A stretch of 64,000 bases of DNA from Malania oleifera (lineage: Eukaryota; Streptophyta; Magnoliopsida; Santalales; Ximeniaceae). The notes beneath the pieces were generated by a model, which saw only the letters and a program-made list of their open reading frames with translations, searched no databases and was not told where the DNA came from. Shown here piece by piece: positions 1 to 10,972 of this stretch; the first letter of the stretch is position 1; each line of letters begins with the position of its first letter. The DNA lies in the NCBI RefSeq assembly GCF_029873635.1, contig NC_080420.1, positions 28,883,032 to 28,947,031 of the forward strand, in the 5' to 3' direction. The translations under genes and the position numbers were made by a program.

Positions 1-31
1 TGAGGTTGAGAAGAGGCTTCAGATTCGTAAT

Positions 32-724
32 TTGTTGCGTACATGGAAACCTGATATTGTATGTTTGCAAGAGTCTAAACTTGAATGGATTACTAGAAGA
101 ATTGTCCAAAGTATATGGAGTTGTCCTTATGTTGGCTGGTTGTATTTGGGTTCAGAAGGCACTTCTGGAGGTATTGTTCTTACGTGGGATCGAAGGGTAG
201 TGGAAAAGGTGGAGGAAGCAATGGGGTATTTTTCTATTTCATGCAAATTTAAAAATGTTGGTGATCAATTTGAGTGGGCTTTCATAGGTGTTTATGGGCC
301 AAATTTGAACAAAAGGCGTAGGAAAATGTGGGAGGAGCTGGCAGGGCTGATTAGGTGGTGGGATTTGCCATGGTGCCTAGGAGGTGATTTTAATATTATT
401 CACTTCCCATCAGAAAGGCTAGGGGTTGTAAGTTATACTTGGGCTATGCATGAATTTTTGGATTTTATCTCTTTTCATGGGCTGATGGATATATCTATGG
501 AAGGAGGCCTTTACACCTGGTCCAATTCTTCCTCCGCTTCTAGAATAGATCGGTTTCTTTTCCCTCCGTTCTTGGCGGATCACTTCACTCAATTTTCACA
601 GAGAAGGCTTTCCAAAATACTTTCTGATCACTACCCAATTTTGTTGGAGGGGGGGAGTCATCGGAGAGGTAGAACTCCTTTCCGCTTTGAAATTATGTGG
701 TTTGAGGGTGGAGAACTTTGTTGA
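32..724 (+). pseudogene. LINE ORF2 endonuclease domain (broken)
   Basis: This is the N-terminal exonuclease/endonuclease/phosphatase-fold domain of a plant LINE ORF2, which nicks target DNA for target-primed reverse transcription. Visible motifs are PDIVCLQESKLE (metal-binding Glu), YGPN, GGDFN (Asp/Asn pair) and SDHYPI near the end (catalytic Asp-His). The reading frame is already open at base 1, so the true start is outside the window and the ATG at 32 is internal. The frame ends at 724 and coding similarity continues from 687 in another frame, marking a frameshift around 690-720. Confidence 0.85.
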
Positions 725-1469
725 TAAAGTGAAGGAGTGGTGGGCATCCTATTTGTTCCAAGGAAATCCTAGTTTCATACTAGCTAAGAAATTGGCAGCA
801 TTGAAGTTAGATTCAAAAAAGTGGAACGGGGAGGAATTTGGGAATGTCACTGCTAAGATACAGCAACTTTGGAACAAATTGAATGACTTGAATGTTAAAG
901 AGGAAACTCATCCTTTAACAGCTGAGGAAAAGTTAGAACAAGCTACTCTCTGCACCAATATTGAAAAGCTCACTCTTTTAGAAGAGATTAGTTGGAGGCA
1001 GAAATCTAGGTTGTTACATTTGAAGGAGGGGGATGCAAATACCAAATTTTTCCATAGAATGGCTAATTCTAATAGAAGAAATAATGGTATTAAGAGCCTT
1101 GTGGTTGATGGTGCCTTGTCTTCCGATCAAGGTATGATTGTTGATTACATCACTCAATTTTTCATGAATTTATACTCTAAGCAACAAGTTAGTCGATCAT
1201 TCCCGAAAGTCTTAGTATTTCCAAGAATATCTGGTGATGATGCAAATTGGCTAGATAGACCATTTGAGGCGGAAATTTCTGATGTCATAAAAAATTTTAA
1301 TGGTGATAAATTGTCTAGACCAGATGGATTTACAATGGCTCTCTTCCAAGCTTGCTGGGGAATTCTCAAACCTGACCTTATGACCGTGTTCCATCATTTT
1401 TTTGCTAAAGGCCAATTTGAGAAAATCCTGAATGCTACTTTCATCACTCTCATTCCTAAAAAAAAATGA
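687..1469 (+). pseudogene. LINE ORF2 linker and start of reverse transcriptase
   Basis: This continues ORF2 after a frameshift. It carries the conserved linker with EEISWRQKSRLLHLKEGDANT and HRMANSNRRNN (the region before the RT), then the first RT blocks, including SRPDGFTMALFQACW (KAPGPDGF-like block, with the first residues changed) and ITLIPKKK at the end. The frame breaks at an A-run near 1460-1466, a likely slippage indel. The RT continues from 1505. Confidence 0.82.
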
Positions 1470-1504
1470 AGCAATTGAAGTAAAGGATTTTCACCCTATT
1501 AGTC

Positions 1505-2311
1505 TTGTTTGGGGGGGGTTATAAGATCATTGCTAAGGTCTTAGCCACCAGACTTCGCACGGTTATGGAAGATATAGTTTCAACTTCACAGAATGCTTTT
1601 GTGAGGAACAGGCAGGTTCTTGACCTTGTACTTATTGCTAATGAATGCCTTGATAGTAGATTGAAAACGGGGGTGTCAGGGCTACTTTGCAAATTAGATG
1701 TTGAGAAGGCATTTGATCATGTAAATTGGGGTTTTCTTATGAAGTTACTAGAACGGGGTGGGTTCTCTGCCAAATGGAGGCGGTGGATTTTCTTTTGTAT
1801 GTCTACAGTTAGTTTCTCCATTATGATAAGTGGCACTCCTTGTGGGTTTTTTGAGAGCTCTAGGGGGTTAAGACAAGGTGACCCATTGTCTCCTCCGTTG
1901 TTTGTCTTGGTTATGGAAGCCCTGGGGAGAATGTTGGATAAAGCTGTCTATGATGGTCACATGTCAAGCTTTGGTGTGGGGCGTATAGAGGGAAGAGCTT
2001 TGGTGGTGTCTTATCTTCTCTTTGCGCACGATACTCTAATTTTTTGTGACACTGATCTGGATCAGATTTGGTTTCTCCGCATGATTCTTATGTGGTTTGA
2101 GGCGGTCTCTGGTTTAAAGATAAATTTGGGCAAGTCAGTGTTGGTTCCTGCTGATACGGTGTTTAATTTTGATTTATTCTTGCACGTCCTTGGCTGTAAA
2201 CAAGGTAATCTTCCTATGAAATATTTGGGTCTTAATTTGGGAGCCAAATTCAAGCATAAGACAATATGGAATCCAATTTTGGAGAAGATAGAACGAAGGT
2301 TAGCAGGGTAG
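1505..2311 (+). pseudogene. LINE ORF2 reverse transcriptase core
   Basis: These are the fingers and palm of the LINE reverse transcriptase. Motifs seen are [12 protein letters not shown], the palm block [13 protein letters not shown], and [20 protein letters not shown]. The active-site block reads [10 protein letters not shown] where the family has F/YADD, so one of the two adjacent catalytic aspartates is replaced by His. GLKINLGKS and [12 protein letters not shown] follow. A G-run near 1509-1516 suggests an indel separates this frame from the previous one. A stop codon at 2309-2311 ends it. Confidence 0.88.
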
Positions 2312-2317
2312 AAACGT

Positions 2318-3553
2318 TTGTACTTATCTAAGGGAGGTAGAGTTACGTTAATTAAAAGCACTCTATCTAATTTACCCACTTACTTTCTATCTTTATTTCC
2401 TATTCCTGCTGCTGTGGCTAACCGTATTGAGGAACTTCAAAGGAATTGTTTATGGGATGGCGTTGGTGATGAACCAAAATTCCATTTGGTTAAATGGGAT
2501 ACTGTTTGCTCTCCCATTTTTTCGGGTGGTTTGAGGATAAGGAAGATAAAACAGTTTAATGAAGCTTTGCTTGGGAAGTAGTTATGGAGATTTGGGATGA
2601 AGAAGGCTGCCTTTTGGAGGCAAGTGATGGAGGTGAAATACGGCTGTGAATGGGGTGGTTGGTTTACTAGGCCTGTTAATGGTCTACATGGTGTTGGCTT
2701 GTGGAAAAATTAGTCAGGGATGGCCTTCTTTTTCTGGCCACATTCTATACGATATTGGAAATGGGTCTAAGGTGAAATTTTGGCAAGACTATTGGTGTGG
2801 TGAGACGTCTCTTGCAGTCAACTATCCTGATTTGTATAGATTTTGCCGAGATAAAGAAGCTAGCGTAGCTGAGCTTATGAAGTTTGATAATGCAGTCTTG
2901 TTTTGGGATGTAAGTTTCTTTAGGGGTATGCATCTTCAGGAATTAGAAGCCTTGACTAGTTTTTGGATACCATATATGGTGCATCAGTGAAAGGGTTTGG
3001 TGAGGATAAGATGTGCTGGAAATCTGATAGAGAGAAGGGTTTCTTGGTTAAAGGTTATTATGGTATTTTAATGGGCTCCAAAGATTGTGGCTTTCCTTAG
3101 AAAAATATTTGAAAACAGAAAATTTCATCTACAGTAGCTTTTTAAGTTTGGACTGCTGCTTTAGGGAACTGCTTAACGATTGACAATTTACGAAAAAAAA
3201 AGGTTTGGATATTGGATTGGTGCTACATGTGCAAGTGTAATAATGAGACGGTTGATCATCTTTTTATTCATTGTCGGGTTGCAATGGACTTGTGGGTTAT
3301 GGTGTTGGATTTGTTTGGAGTGAGCTGGGATATGCCGCAATCTGTAGTGCGACTTCTAGCATGTTGGCAAGGCAGATTTGGTCGTTATCGAAATGGGTTT
3401 ATTTGGTTGATAGCTCCTCATTGTTTATTGTGGTGTCTTTGGAGGGAGAGAAATAATAGGTGTTTTGAAGATAAGGAAAGATCCATTTCAGACCTGAAGC
3501 TATTTTTCTTTACAACTTTGATGGATTGGTTGGCTGCTTTGCGAAACCAATAA
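2318..3553 (+). pseudogene. LINE ORF2 C-terminal region with zf-RVT
   Basis: This is the remaining ORF2 C-terminus, spread over three short frames (2318-2581, 2646-2990, 3212-3553). The first gives [19 protein letters not shown] and [14 protein letters not shown], the usual post-RT segment. The last gives WCYMCKCNNETVDHLFIHC, the Cys/His knuckle typical of the zf-RVT domain, then LLWCLWRERNNRCFEDKE. The stretch 2990-3210 is poorly preserved, with stops. The 3' UTR follows to the poly(A) at 3672-3680. Confidence 0.82.
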
Positions 3554-3680
3554 CTTTATTCTGTTTTTGAGTTACTAGATTCTTGTAATTTCTGTTTTTG
3601 AGTTGTTTACCCCATGCACACTCCTTGTGTATTTGGTGTTCATTTTGATATCAATAAATTTATTACTTATCAAAAAAAAA

Positions 3681-3699
3681 CCTTGTCTAGCAAAATTTC
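3681..3699 (-). mobile_element. Short remnant of antisense LINE between two insertions
   Basis: Nineteen bases separate the plus-strand LINE poly(A) from the gypsy LTR. The last five (ATTTC, 3695-3699) are the gypsy target duplication. The same five bases recur at 8129-8133, where the antisense LINE endonuclease continues. This piece is therefore the part of the older element lying between the two insertion points. Confidence 0.7.
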
Positions 3700-5071
3700 T
3701 AATGGGGATCAGCATGCCCTACCTATGTCATTTTCAGACATTATGACACGTGGACGGCCCCCAGATGTCCACATTTCCTTTGTTGATATGCTGACACATG
3801 GACGATCCCAAGATGTCCACATCAGCTCATAATTATTTTGTAGATGCTTGAAGACTTTTCAGTATGAAAAAGATCTGAGTAGAGATGCCGAAGCAAGTCC
3901 GAGTTCAAGACCCATATGGGCCCCACACATGGCTCCATTAGGCCCCGCACGAACTGGGCCTCCCTTTGACTTTTGTTTTATATTTAATCTATAATCTTGC
4001 AAGACAACTTGCTTGCATGTGCTTGTCCTTAGTAAGTTGTGCTTAGTATTTAATATGTCTTATAAGTTGGAGTGTTGTAAGTTGTGTTAGTATTTATTAT
4101 GTCTAGAAAGTTGGAGCATTTATTTTGTTAGTAACTTGTAAGGGTAATTAATGTGTCTAGTAAGTTGGTGTCTTTATTATTTGTGTCTCCCCTGCTTGTA
4201 TGGGAATTGTTGGTTGTTTAATGTCCTTGTCCCCCCATGCTAGCTAAGCTTATGAATGTTTTGTCCCCCATGCTAGCTATATATATCCATTCATTGTAAG
4301 AATTATGTAGAGAGAGAAAAAAGTATTGATATTGAAAGGAAATTCCTTTGTTGAAGTTTGTTAAGCTTTGTCCAATCCTTGTGATTGTGTAGTGAGAGGC
4401 TACGTCGTTCTCCTCGGAGATCAGGTGGTGAGAGACCACTATTCTATCTAGCGACTCCACATCCCTATTCCACTTTCACGACTTCACTCCATCACCCACA
4501 CAACCACCACCACCAAGTTACACCCAAGGCCAACAATCCACCATTCCATGCAGCATACATATTACATTTCAAAGTTTGCACGAAGGACTTCAAGAGAGTT
4601 CTATCTTGTGTTGAACAATGTCAAGTCATCCAAACAATTCTCTTGGTAATTTTAGTACTTGTGTTTGAATCCTTGCTATATATTGTAAACCCTTGCTTAT
4701 ATTGAAGCCTTTGCTGGAAATTTAAAATTCCATATTTGATAAGCCCTTTGAATCCATAAATTGCAATATTGATACTTGCTAGTTTAAAATCAATTGTGGG
4801 AATATTGCTTGCTAAACATAGAACTTTCATTCTTGAAATATTGAAATATCATCTTTTCCCCATTTAACTTGATTCCTTTGTGAAAGAACTCCTAAAACTT
4901 ATTTCTGAACAGCATCATATACGGTTTAAAAATTCAACATGTGAAATGAAGCTTGATTTATTGTGGTTATGTTTGGATAACTGAATTCTTAATTTAAAGT
5001 GTTTAAGTGTGTATGCTTGCTTGTGAGGGTTGAATCAGTAGGACTAGGTCACCCTCTCCCGTCCTATATCA
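3700..5071 (+). repeat. 5' LTR of gypsy element
   Basis: This aligns along its length with 6729-8128. It starts TAATGGGGATC (its partner starts TGATAGGGATC, so the terminal TG has mutated here) and ends CCTATATCA. The start is set by the ATTTC target duplication and the end by the primer binding site three bases on. The region around 4240-4330 holds TATATATA-type sequence before a GAGAGAGAAAAAAG tract, a plausible promoter position. Confidence 0.93.
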
Positions 5072-5074
5072 TCT

Positions 5075-5086
5075 TGGTATCAGAGC
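5075..5086 (+). other. Primer binding site (tRNA-iMet)
   Basis: TGGTATCAGAGC starts three bases after the 5' LTR. It is the standard complement of the 3' end of plant initiator methionine tRNA, used to prime minus-strand synthesis. Confidence 0.95.
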
Positions 5087-5285
5087 CTAGGTTAGAATAG
5101 GCTAAACCCTCAAAAGTCCCATTTCCTTAGCTCACAGGATTTTAGTTTCAGACTGAAACAGCCGCAGGATTTTGCCCAGAACAGCAAACCTATATACTGA
5201 ATTTAGGATATTTGGAACTTAGTTTGGTTAGGTTTACACTTGACCCTACTTTGTGTGAGCAAACACCATTCCAAGGGCTTCCCTA

Positions 5286-5720
5286 GTGTGTCTGAATCCT
5301 TCCCCAACCCCTAGGATGTCTACTCAAGTCAAGAATCCTTACCGAAGTCGTAGGATTAATGATGAAAGAGAACCACCTATGCCTCCTAGAGAAAGACCTC
5401 CCCTCCTTCCACAAAGGCGAGTGAATCGTCAAGATGACTTTGCTAAGAGACCCCCACATCATGAGCCTTATGCCCAACATTGGAATGATGCAGACATGTG
5501 ATTGTGACGTTGATGTTGTCACATTAGGAGACTTACCATGGGACATCGTGCTCCTTAAAGGCATATAATAGAATAGAAGCCCCACAACCTTATGATGGGC
5601 ACATGGATCCTAAAGTCTTCCAAGATGGTGACTGGATGGAATTCCTATTTGATTGGTTATAAGTGACTGACCCTCACGGGTGATGGATGGATTCCTATTG
5701 CGGCTCAATCATAGAGCAAC
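5286..5720 (+). pseudogene. Gypsy gag remnant
   Basis: The frame contains MSTQVKNPYRSRR from 5316, followed by a Pro/Arg-rich segment typical of the N-terminus of chromovirus gag. After a stop at about 5500, gag similarity resumes in another frame with PQPYDGHMDPKVFQ near 5585-5630, the usual start of the retrotransposon gag core. Several stops follow. The sequence then jumps to integrase-like sequence, so most of gag and pol were lost in one or more deletions around 5660-5780. Confidence 0.7.
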
Positions 5721-5732
5721 CAACAAGATGTC

Positions 5733-5924
5733 ATGAGAAAGCGTTTCTCAAAACCAGTATTTCCAATAGAGATGTACAGCTCATTAGGTACCTTCTTAAA
5801 AGCCGTGGGGGACCTGTTAGGCACCAAAAACTTAAATGTTTTAGTGCTTTTTTACTACCCCCAAATTAATTGGCAAGCTGAAGTAGTGATGGAACCTAGG
5901 ACTATTGAGAGTAATGGTAGTTGA
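5733..5924 (+). pseudogene. Gypsy integrase C-terminal remnant
   Basis: Residues FLKAVGDLLGTKNLN and YYPQINWQAEVV match the end of the gypsy integrase core (the LGTKLN, then YHPQTDGQ(T/A)EVV region). The last DDE-motif glutamate falls at the AEVV position. It lies directly after the gag remnant, showing that the intervening protease/RT/RNase H was deleted. Decayed polyprotein similarity continues out of frame to about 6270. Confidence 0.65.
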
Positions 5925-6393
5925 GAATACCATTAGCTTGGGATTTGTAATTCTGTGGTAAACCTTTGATTAGTAGTTCAGTGAATAGGACCACGTGCCC
6001 ATTCCAAGATATCACAGGATATAGTCGAAAGCCTGCAGATCTCATTCCACTACCACTTAAGTCTAGAGTGAGTGAGCCAACTGATGCTTTTGCAAAGCAT
6101 ATTTACACAATCTACACTCTGAACTAAGAATGAAGGTTAATTTGAATTCGTGAACATCATAAATTCGTACTGATATACATTGCATGGTGAAGAATTCAAG
6201 GTGGTTTATGTCGTATTCGTCATGAGTAGGATCCCGGTAGGAAAGGTGAGGAAGTTACATGGCTAACAAGAATTGCTCATTTCAAAATTTAAGAAAACTG
6301 GTTTAATGCTTCAGGTTAAATATCCTATTGATTTAGATTAAAGCAGTTTTCAATGTTGAAAATCTAATCCCATTTCTTGTAGCATCTTCTTTT

Positions 6394-6654
6394 GTGGAGA
6401 CTTCAAATTCTAACCCTGCAAGTGACCCCACTCCATTTCCCACTCCTCTTGAACTTGAGAACCCGAAATTGCCTTTGCCTTTACCCTTACCCATGCCCAA
6501 TAACCTTGATGTAATCTTGGATGACAAGACAAAGTTCACACAAGCAAGATCATACCGGAAGTTCTTGGTCAAGTGGAGAGATAAGCCACTTCCCAAGAGG
6601 AGCTGGAATCTTGAGAAAGACCTCCTTCATCTTAACCCAAAATGTTACTCCTAG
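6394..6654 (+). pseudogene. Gypsy chromodomain remnant
   Basis: The end of the frame reads RSYRKFLVKWRDKPLPKRSW, then NLEKDLLHLNPKCYS. This fits the chromodomain pattern (F-L-V-K-W-x2-x-P-x3-x-S/T-W-E). It identifies the element as a chromovirus; this domain steers integrase to chromatin. The upstream half is a Pro-rich linker (LPLPLPLPMPNN). The frame stops 75 bp before the 3' LTR. Confidence 0.82.
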
Positions 6655-6728
6655 CACTTAACCTCTGATTCTTCGGAGAAGAATTCTTTTGGGCCCGAGA
6701 GAGATGATAGGGATCAGCCCGGGAGAGA

Positions 6729-8128
6729 TGATAGGGATCAGCATGCCCTACCTATGTCATTTTTAGACATTGTGACACGTGGACGACCTCCAGATGTCCA
6801 CATTTTCTTTGATAATATGCTAACACATGAACGACCCCCAAATGTCCACATCAGCTCATAATTATTTTGTAGATGCTTGAAGACTTTTCATTGTGAGAAA
6901 GATCCAAGTAGAGATGCCGAAGCAAGTCCAAGTTCAAGATCCATGTGAGCCCCACACGGTCTTATGGGCCCCACACATGGCTCCATTGGGACCCACACGA
7001 ACTGGGCCTCTCTTTGACTTTTGTTTTATATTTAATTTGTAAAATTACAAGACACACTTGCTTGCAGTGCTTGTCCTTAGCAGTTGTGTGTAGGAAGGTG
7101 TGCTTAGTATTAATATGTCTTGTAACTTTGTAAGTTGAGTATTGTAAGTTAAGTTGTGTTAGTATTTAGTAGTCTAGAAAGTTGGAGCAGTTATTTTGTA
7201 GTAACTGTAAGGTAATTAATGTGTCTGTCTAGTAAGTTAGTGTCTTTATTATTGTGTCTCCCCTGCTGTATGGGAATTGTTAGTTGTTTAAGTCCTTGTC
7301 CCCCCATGCTAAGCTAAGTTATTAATGCTTTGTCCCCCCAGCTAGCTATATATTATACCCCTTCATTGTAAGAATATAGAGAGAGAAAAAAGTATTTGAT
7401 ATTGAAAGGAAATTCCTTGTTGAAACTTGTTAAGCCTTGTCCAATCCTTGTGATGAGTAATGAGAGTACGTCGTCATCCTCGGAGATCAGGTGGTAGAGA
7501 CAACTATTCTATCCAGCGACTCATCCCTAACCACTTTCACGATTCCCCCATCACCCCACACGACCCACCGCCAAGTTAACCCAAGGCCAACAATCCCCAT
7601 TCCATGCAGCATACCTATTACATCAAATATACACGAAGGGGACTTCAAGAGAGTGCTATCTTGTGTTGAACAACATAAAGTCATCCAAACAATTCTCTGG
7701 AATTTTAGTATTGTGATTTGAATCCTAGCTATAGAATGTAAAACCCTTGCTTATATGAAGCCTTTTGCTGGAAATCTAAATTCCATATTGATTACGCCCT
7801 TTGAATCCATAAATGCATATTGGCACTTGCTAGTTTAAATCAATGTAGGAATATTGCTTGAACTAAAAATAGACTTTCATTCTTGAAATATGAAATATCA
7901 TCTTTTCCGGCATGACACTTGATTCCTTTGTGAAAGAACTTTTGAGACTTATTTCTGAACAGCATCATACACCGTTTAAAAATTCAACAACATGTGAAAT
8001 GAAACTTGATTTATTGGGTTTATGTTTGGATAACTGAATTCTTAATTTAAAGTGTTTGAGTGTGTATGCATGCTTGCTTGTGAGGATTGAATCAGTAGGT
8101 CTAGGTCACCCTCTCCCGTCCTACATCA
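6729..8128 (+). repeat. 3' LTR of gypsy element
   Basis: This begins TGATAGGGATCAGCATGCCC after a purine-rich GGGAGAGA tract (6721-6728) and ends CCTACATCA. A 23-base unit covering the tract and LTR start is duplicated immediately upstream (around 6698-6740), which blurs the original polypurine boundary. ATTTC follows at 8129. Confidence 0.93.
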
Positions 8129-10972
8129 ATTTCCCTAACTATTCCCCACCACATTCTAGCTTAGTTTCTTGTAGAAACAATATATCAAGAGAGCATCACT
8201 ACATCAAATCCCAAATCTCACTCCTTTTTTAGATTCTTTTAACCTCTAGCATTCTAACTCATTAACCTCATATTTTAACTATTTTACCCCTTGACCTTTC
8301 CTTCACCATCATCCCCCAACCCCCACGCCCCAAAATAAATATTAAATTAATAATTTTTTCTTCAACTTTTTTTTAACCCTCTTCTCCTTTCCCTAATAAG
8401 TCTTAGGAGAAAGAGGCACCTTAACCTCTTTCCCTAGTGAACTCACCAATTTAAACCCCATCTCGTCCAATAGGGCTTGAGGATCTCGATTGTCTCGCTC
8501 AACCCCAACCCCCACCCAAAAATAAAAACAAAGAACAGATGCTAATAACTTCTCCCCACTTCAGCTCCCTCCTTAACACACAGTGATATATTCACTAAAT
8601 CTGGAAAATTACCTACATTAGAAAGAATGCCTTCCCCAGGCTTAGGAGTCTCTTGAGCTGTCTTTGTAGAGGCAAAATGAGATTTCATTGAGAGAGTGTC
8701 AAATCTGACATTGTCCCCAGAAAACAGAGATTAGGGATTACATGAGATACGCTTCAAAGGAACTTTCTCAACTACAGCTTTTCGCAGGCAGCAGCTTCCT
8801 TTAAATAGCAGACACCAACTGCACATTCCCGAGAGTTCCCCCAAAATTCAAAGCCACCCCCCTCTCCTGCTGATTGAATAAGCCACATTTCCACAGCATC
8901 CACAGTACCTTGGCTGGAAGCCTCTTCTCTACAAATTTCATTAATGTCAAGTTTATCTCTAAATCCATGAGGATTAATCAACTGCTCCAGCATTAGTCCT
9001 CTCTCAGATTCACTCATACTGTCCAACTCATCTTCCTTGTCATTCCAAGTGCCCAGGACGATGGAGAGCTAAAGCCATCATCTGCCAGCAACATCTACTA
9101 AATCAATAAATTATCTGCTCTGAGCCTTCAAATCTATCATTTTCATTAAACACCCCCCATCACAGCCCCCATCATGACAATTAATTTTTACTGTTGGCAA
9201 TTTAGTACAGAGTTCTTGAACTTGAATTTCATCTCATAAATGGTCTCCACTTTGAATTTCAATTCTTCATTCCCACAATCCTATTCCCTCCCTAAGGTTT
9301 ATGTCTTCAACTTCCTCCATAAGAATTTCAACTCATCCATCCCAATAGCACAGCCCTCTTCCCTCAATTTGGGCTCAGATAAAACATTTTTTATTCCCAG
9401 CAAATTAGATTGCCATATTGGGCTTCAATTTTTAACAGCTCAAAAAAGATTCCCCACAAGTATAAACCCCTTATACTTAACCTATCAAATAGGAAAAGCT
9501 TCCCTTGCAAATTATGGGCCAATTTATTAAATTTCTCAATAAAAGCTCCTTCCTTTAATTGATTCAATTAGACCAAGAATCTGGCAGCCCAAATCCGCTT
9601 ATCTCTTTCTCAACGTCAGAACTTTCACCACAGAATGTATAAGGCCCCATAATGAAAGACCCATTTTTTACCACAGCCAGCCCCTGGATTAGAAAACCCA
9701 TACAAATGCCTCCTCTCCCACTAACTTCCCTCTCCTTCTGCATATTTCTAGCAAAATATAAATTTAAATCTGACCAAGATTCTTGCCCTGCAAATCTCTT
9801 TCAAACTAAAAGCACTAGTGACATTTTCTTCTTCAACCTTCAACCTCCTGCCAACTTACCCAGTGAAGATCCCATGCCTATCCTATTTTTTTATCACAAT
9901 CCATTGCCTCTCCAACTGAACTCCAGGTCTGAACATATCAACAAATTCAGACTTCAGACCTTTCTCTGAAACACTGATAGTGTATTTTCAGCTTCCACAA
10001 TGTTAACAGATCTGCAGTCTCTACACTTTAAAATGTAATCCACCCTCCCAACTAACAAAGCCATGACCATGACCATTCACTAATTCATTCAAAGCTTTAT
10101 AGTTAGTAAAAGATTCCACCATCCTGATGCTTCCTCTCCATCCAGAATTCCTAATGAGGACCCCCTACCTGAATCATAAAATTTCTCAATAGGTATCAAT
10201 TTCCCTAGTTTACTTCCCAAAAACCTCATTAAAATGAATTTATTTGGAAATTTGAGCTTCTTAACCCAGGCCCAGGGGTATTCTGATGTTCAGAATTGAA
10301 GAAGTTGATTTCGCACTCACTTGTACTAACAACCCCTAATAACAGAATATACGCCCTTCCTCCAATTTTCTCCAAAATTCTCACCACAGCACCCCATTTG
10401 ATTGTTCAAATGGAAAATCTTTCCTGTCTGCTCCAAACAGATGATAAAAGAACATGGCATCAGGCTTCTATCTTCTCCAACTTAAAAACAACTGAACTGA
10501 CTTATCTGATAATTGCACTAGGTTAACAATGAGGTATCACAGAAAATTGGATTTGATCAAGAACAGAAAATCTAGTATTTGAGTTAAAATAATATGAGGA
10601 TTCAAAAGGTAAGTGGATATGAGTCAAGGCTCAAATAAAAGGATAAGAGTCAAATGATTAGGACCAGCAAACAATTGTGAACCGTTTCATCTTTGAATAA
10701 TTTTTGTGCATTAAATCAAATCCAAAGCAACCTTCCCCCCTCCCTCCCCTTCAAAAGAAAAAGCAGCAGATCCCTAGTCACTGCACCTCTGCCAATCTTG
10801 CTCCCTTACCATCTTTCTTTCCACTGGATCCACCTATTGACAATGCTTTCTTTTTCTCTCCCTGCACTTTAATCTCCGTAACTCTCTCACCTAACACTCG
10901 ACAACAACAATGACAACAAAATATGTCGACATAATGTTCAATGACAATGCCAGACATAGGAGTGTGGAGCAT
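8129..10972 (-). mobile_element. Old antisense LINE: ORF1 region and start of ORF2
   Basis: Reading the minus strand from 8271 gives MRLMS-stop-NARG-stop-KNLKK, the standard opening of a LINE endonuclease (SWNxRG) with Trp codons turned to stops. LQETKLE, the endonuclease Glu motif, follows in a shifted frame at about 8174-8155. The endonuclease then meets the gypsy target site at 8133 and continues at 3699. The 2.7 kb to the right (8272 to about 10970) is where ORF1 and the 5' UTR should lie. It has many stops, and fragments such as DNRDPQALLDEMGFKL (about 8510-8460) but no firm domain. The outer limit is approximate. Confidence 0.65.

Larger units (their letters stand above)
1..3680 (+). 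mobile_element. L1-type plant LINE, 5' truncated by window edge
   Basis: This is the ORF2 half of a non-LTR retrotransposon. In order it shows an apurinic endonuclease (about 1-700), a linker, a reverse transcriptase (about 1200-2300), and a C-terminal reverse-transcriptase zinc-finger region (about 3210-3550). An AATAAA-type signal sits near 3653, followed by a 9-A tail at 3672-3680. Several frame changes and stops break ORF2, so the copy cannot be active. The 5' part, including ORF1, lies left of the window. The sequence just past the tail (3681-3699) belongs to an older antisense LINE that resumes at 8129, so this copy landed in that element. Confidence 0.93.
3700..8128 (+). mobile_element. 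Internally deleted Ty3-gypsy chromovirus, both LTRs
   Basis: This is a complete insertion bounded by the direct repeat ATTTC (3695-3699 and 8129-8133). It has a 1372-bp 5' LTR, an initiator-Met primer binding site, 1.66 kb of interior and a 1400-bp 3' LTR. The interior keeps the start of gag, a C-terminal integrase stretch and a chromodomain. Protease, reverse transcriptase and RNase H are gone, so the copy could move only with enzymes from elsewhere. The interior has many stops. The two LTRs differ by numerous small indels, indicating an old insertion. Confidence 0.92.
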
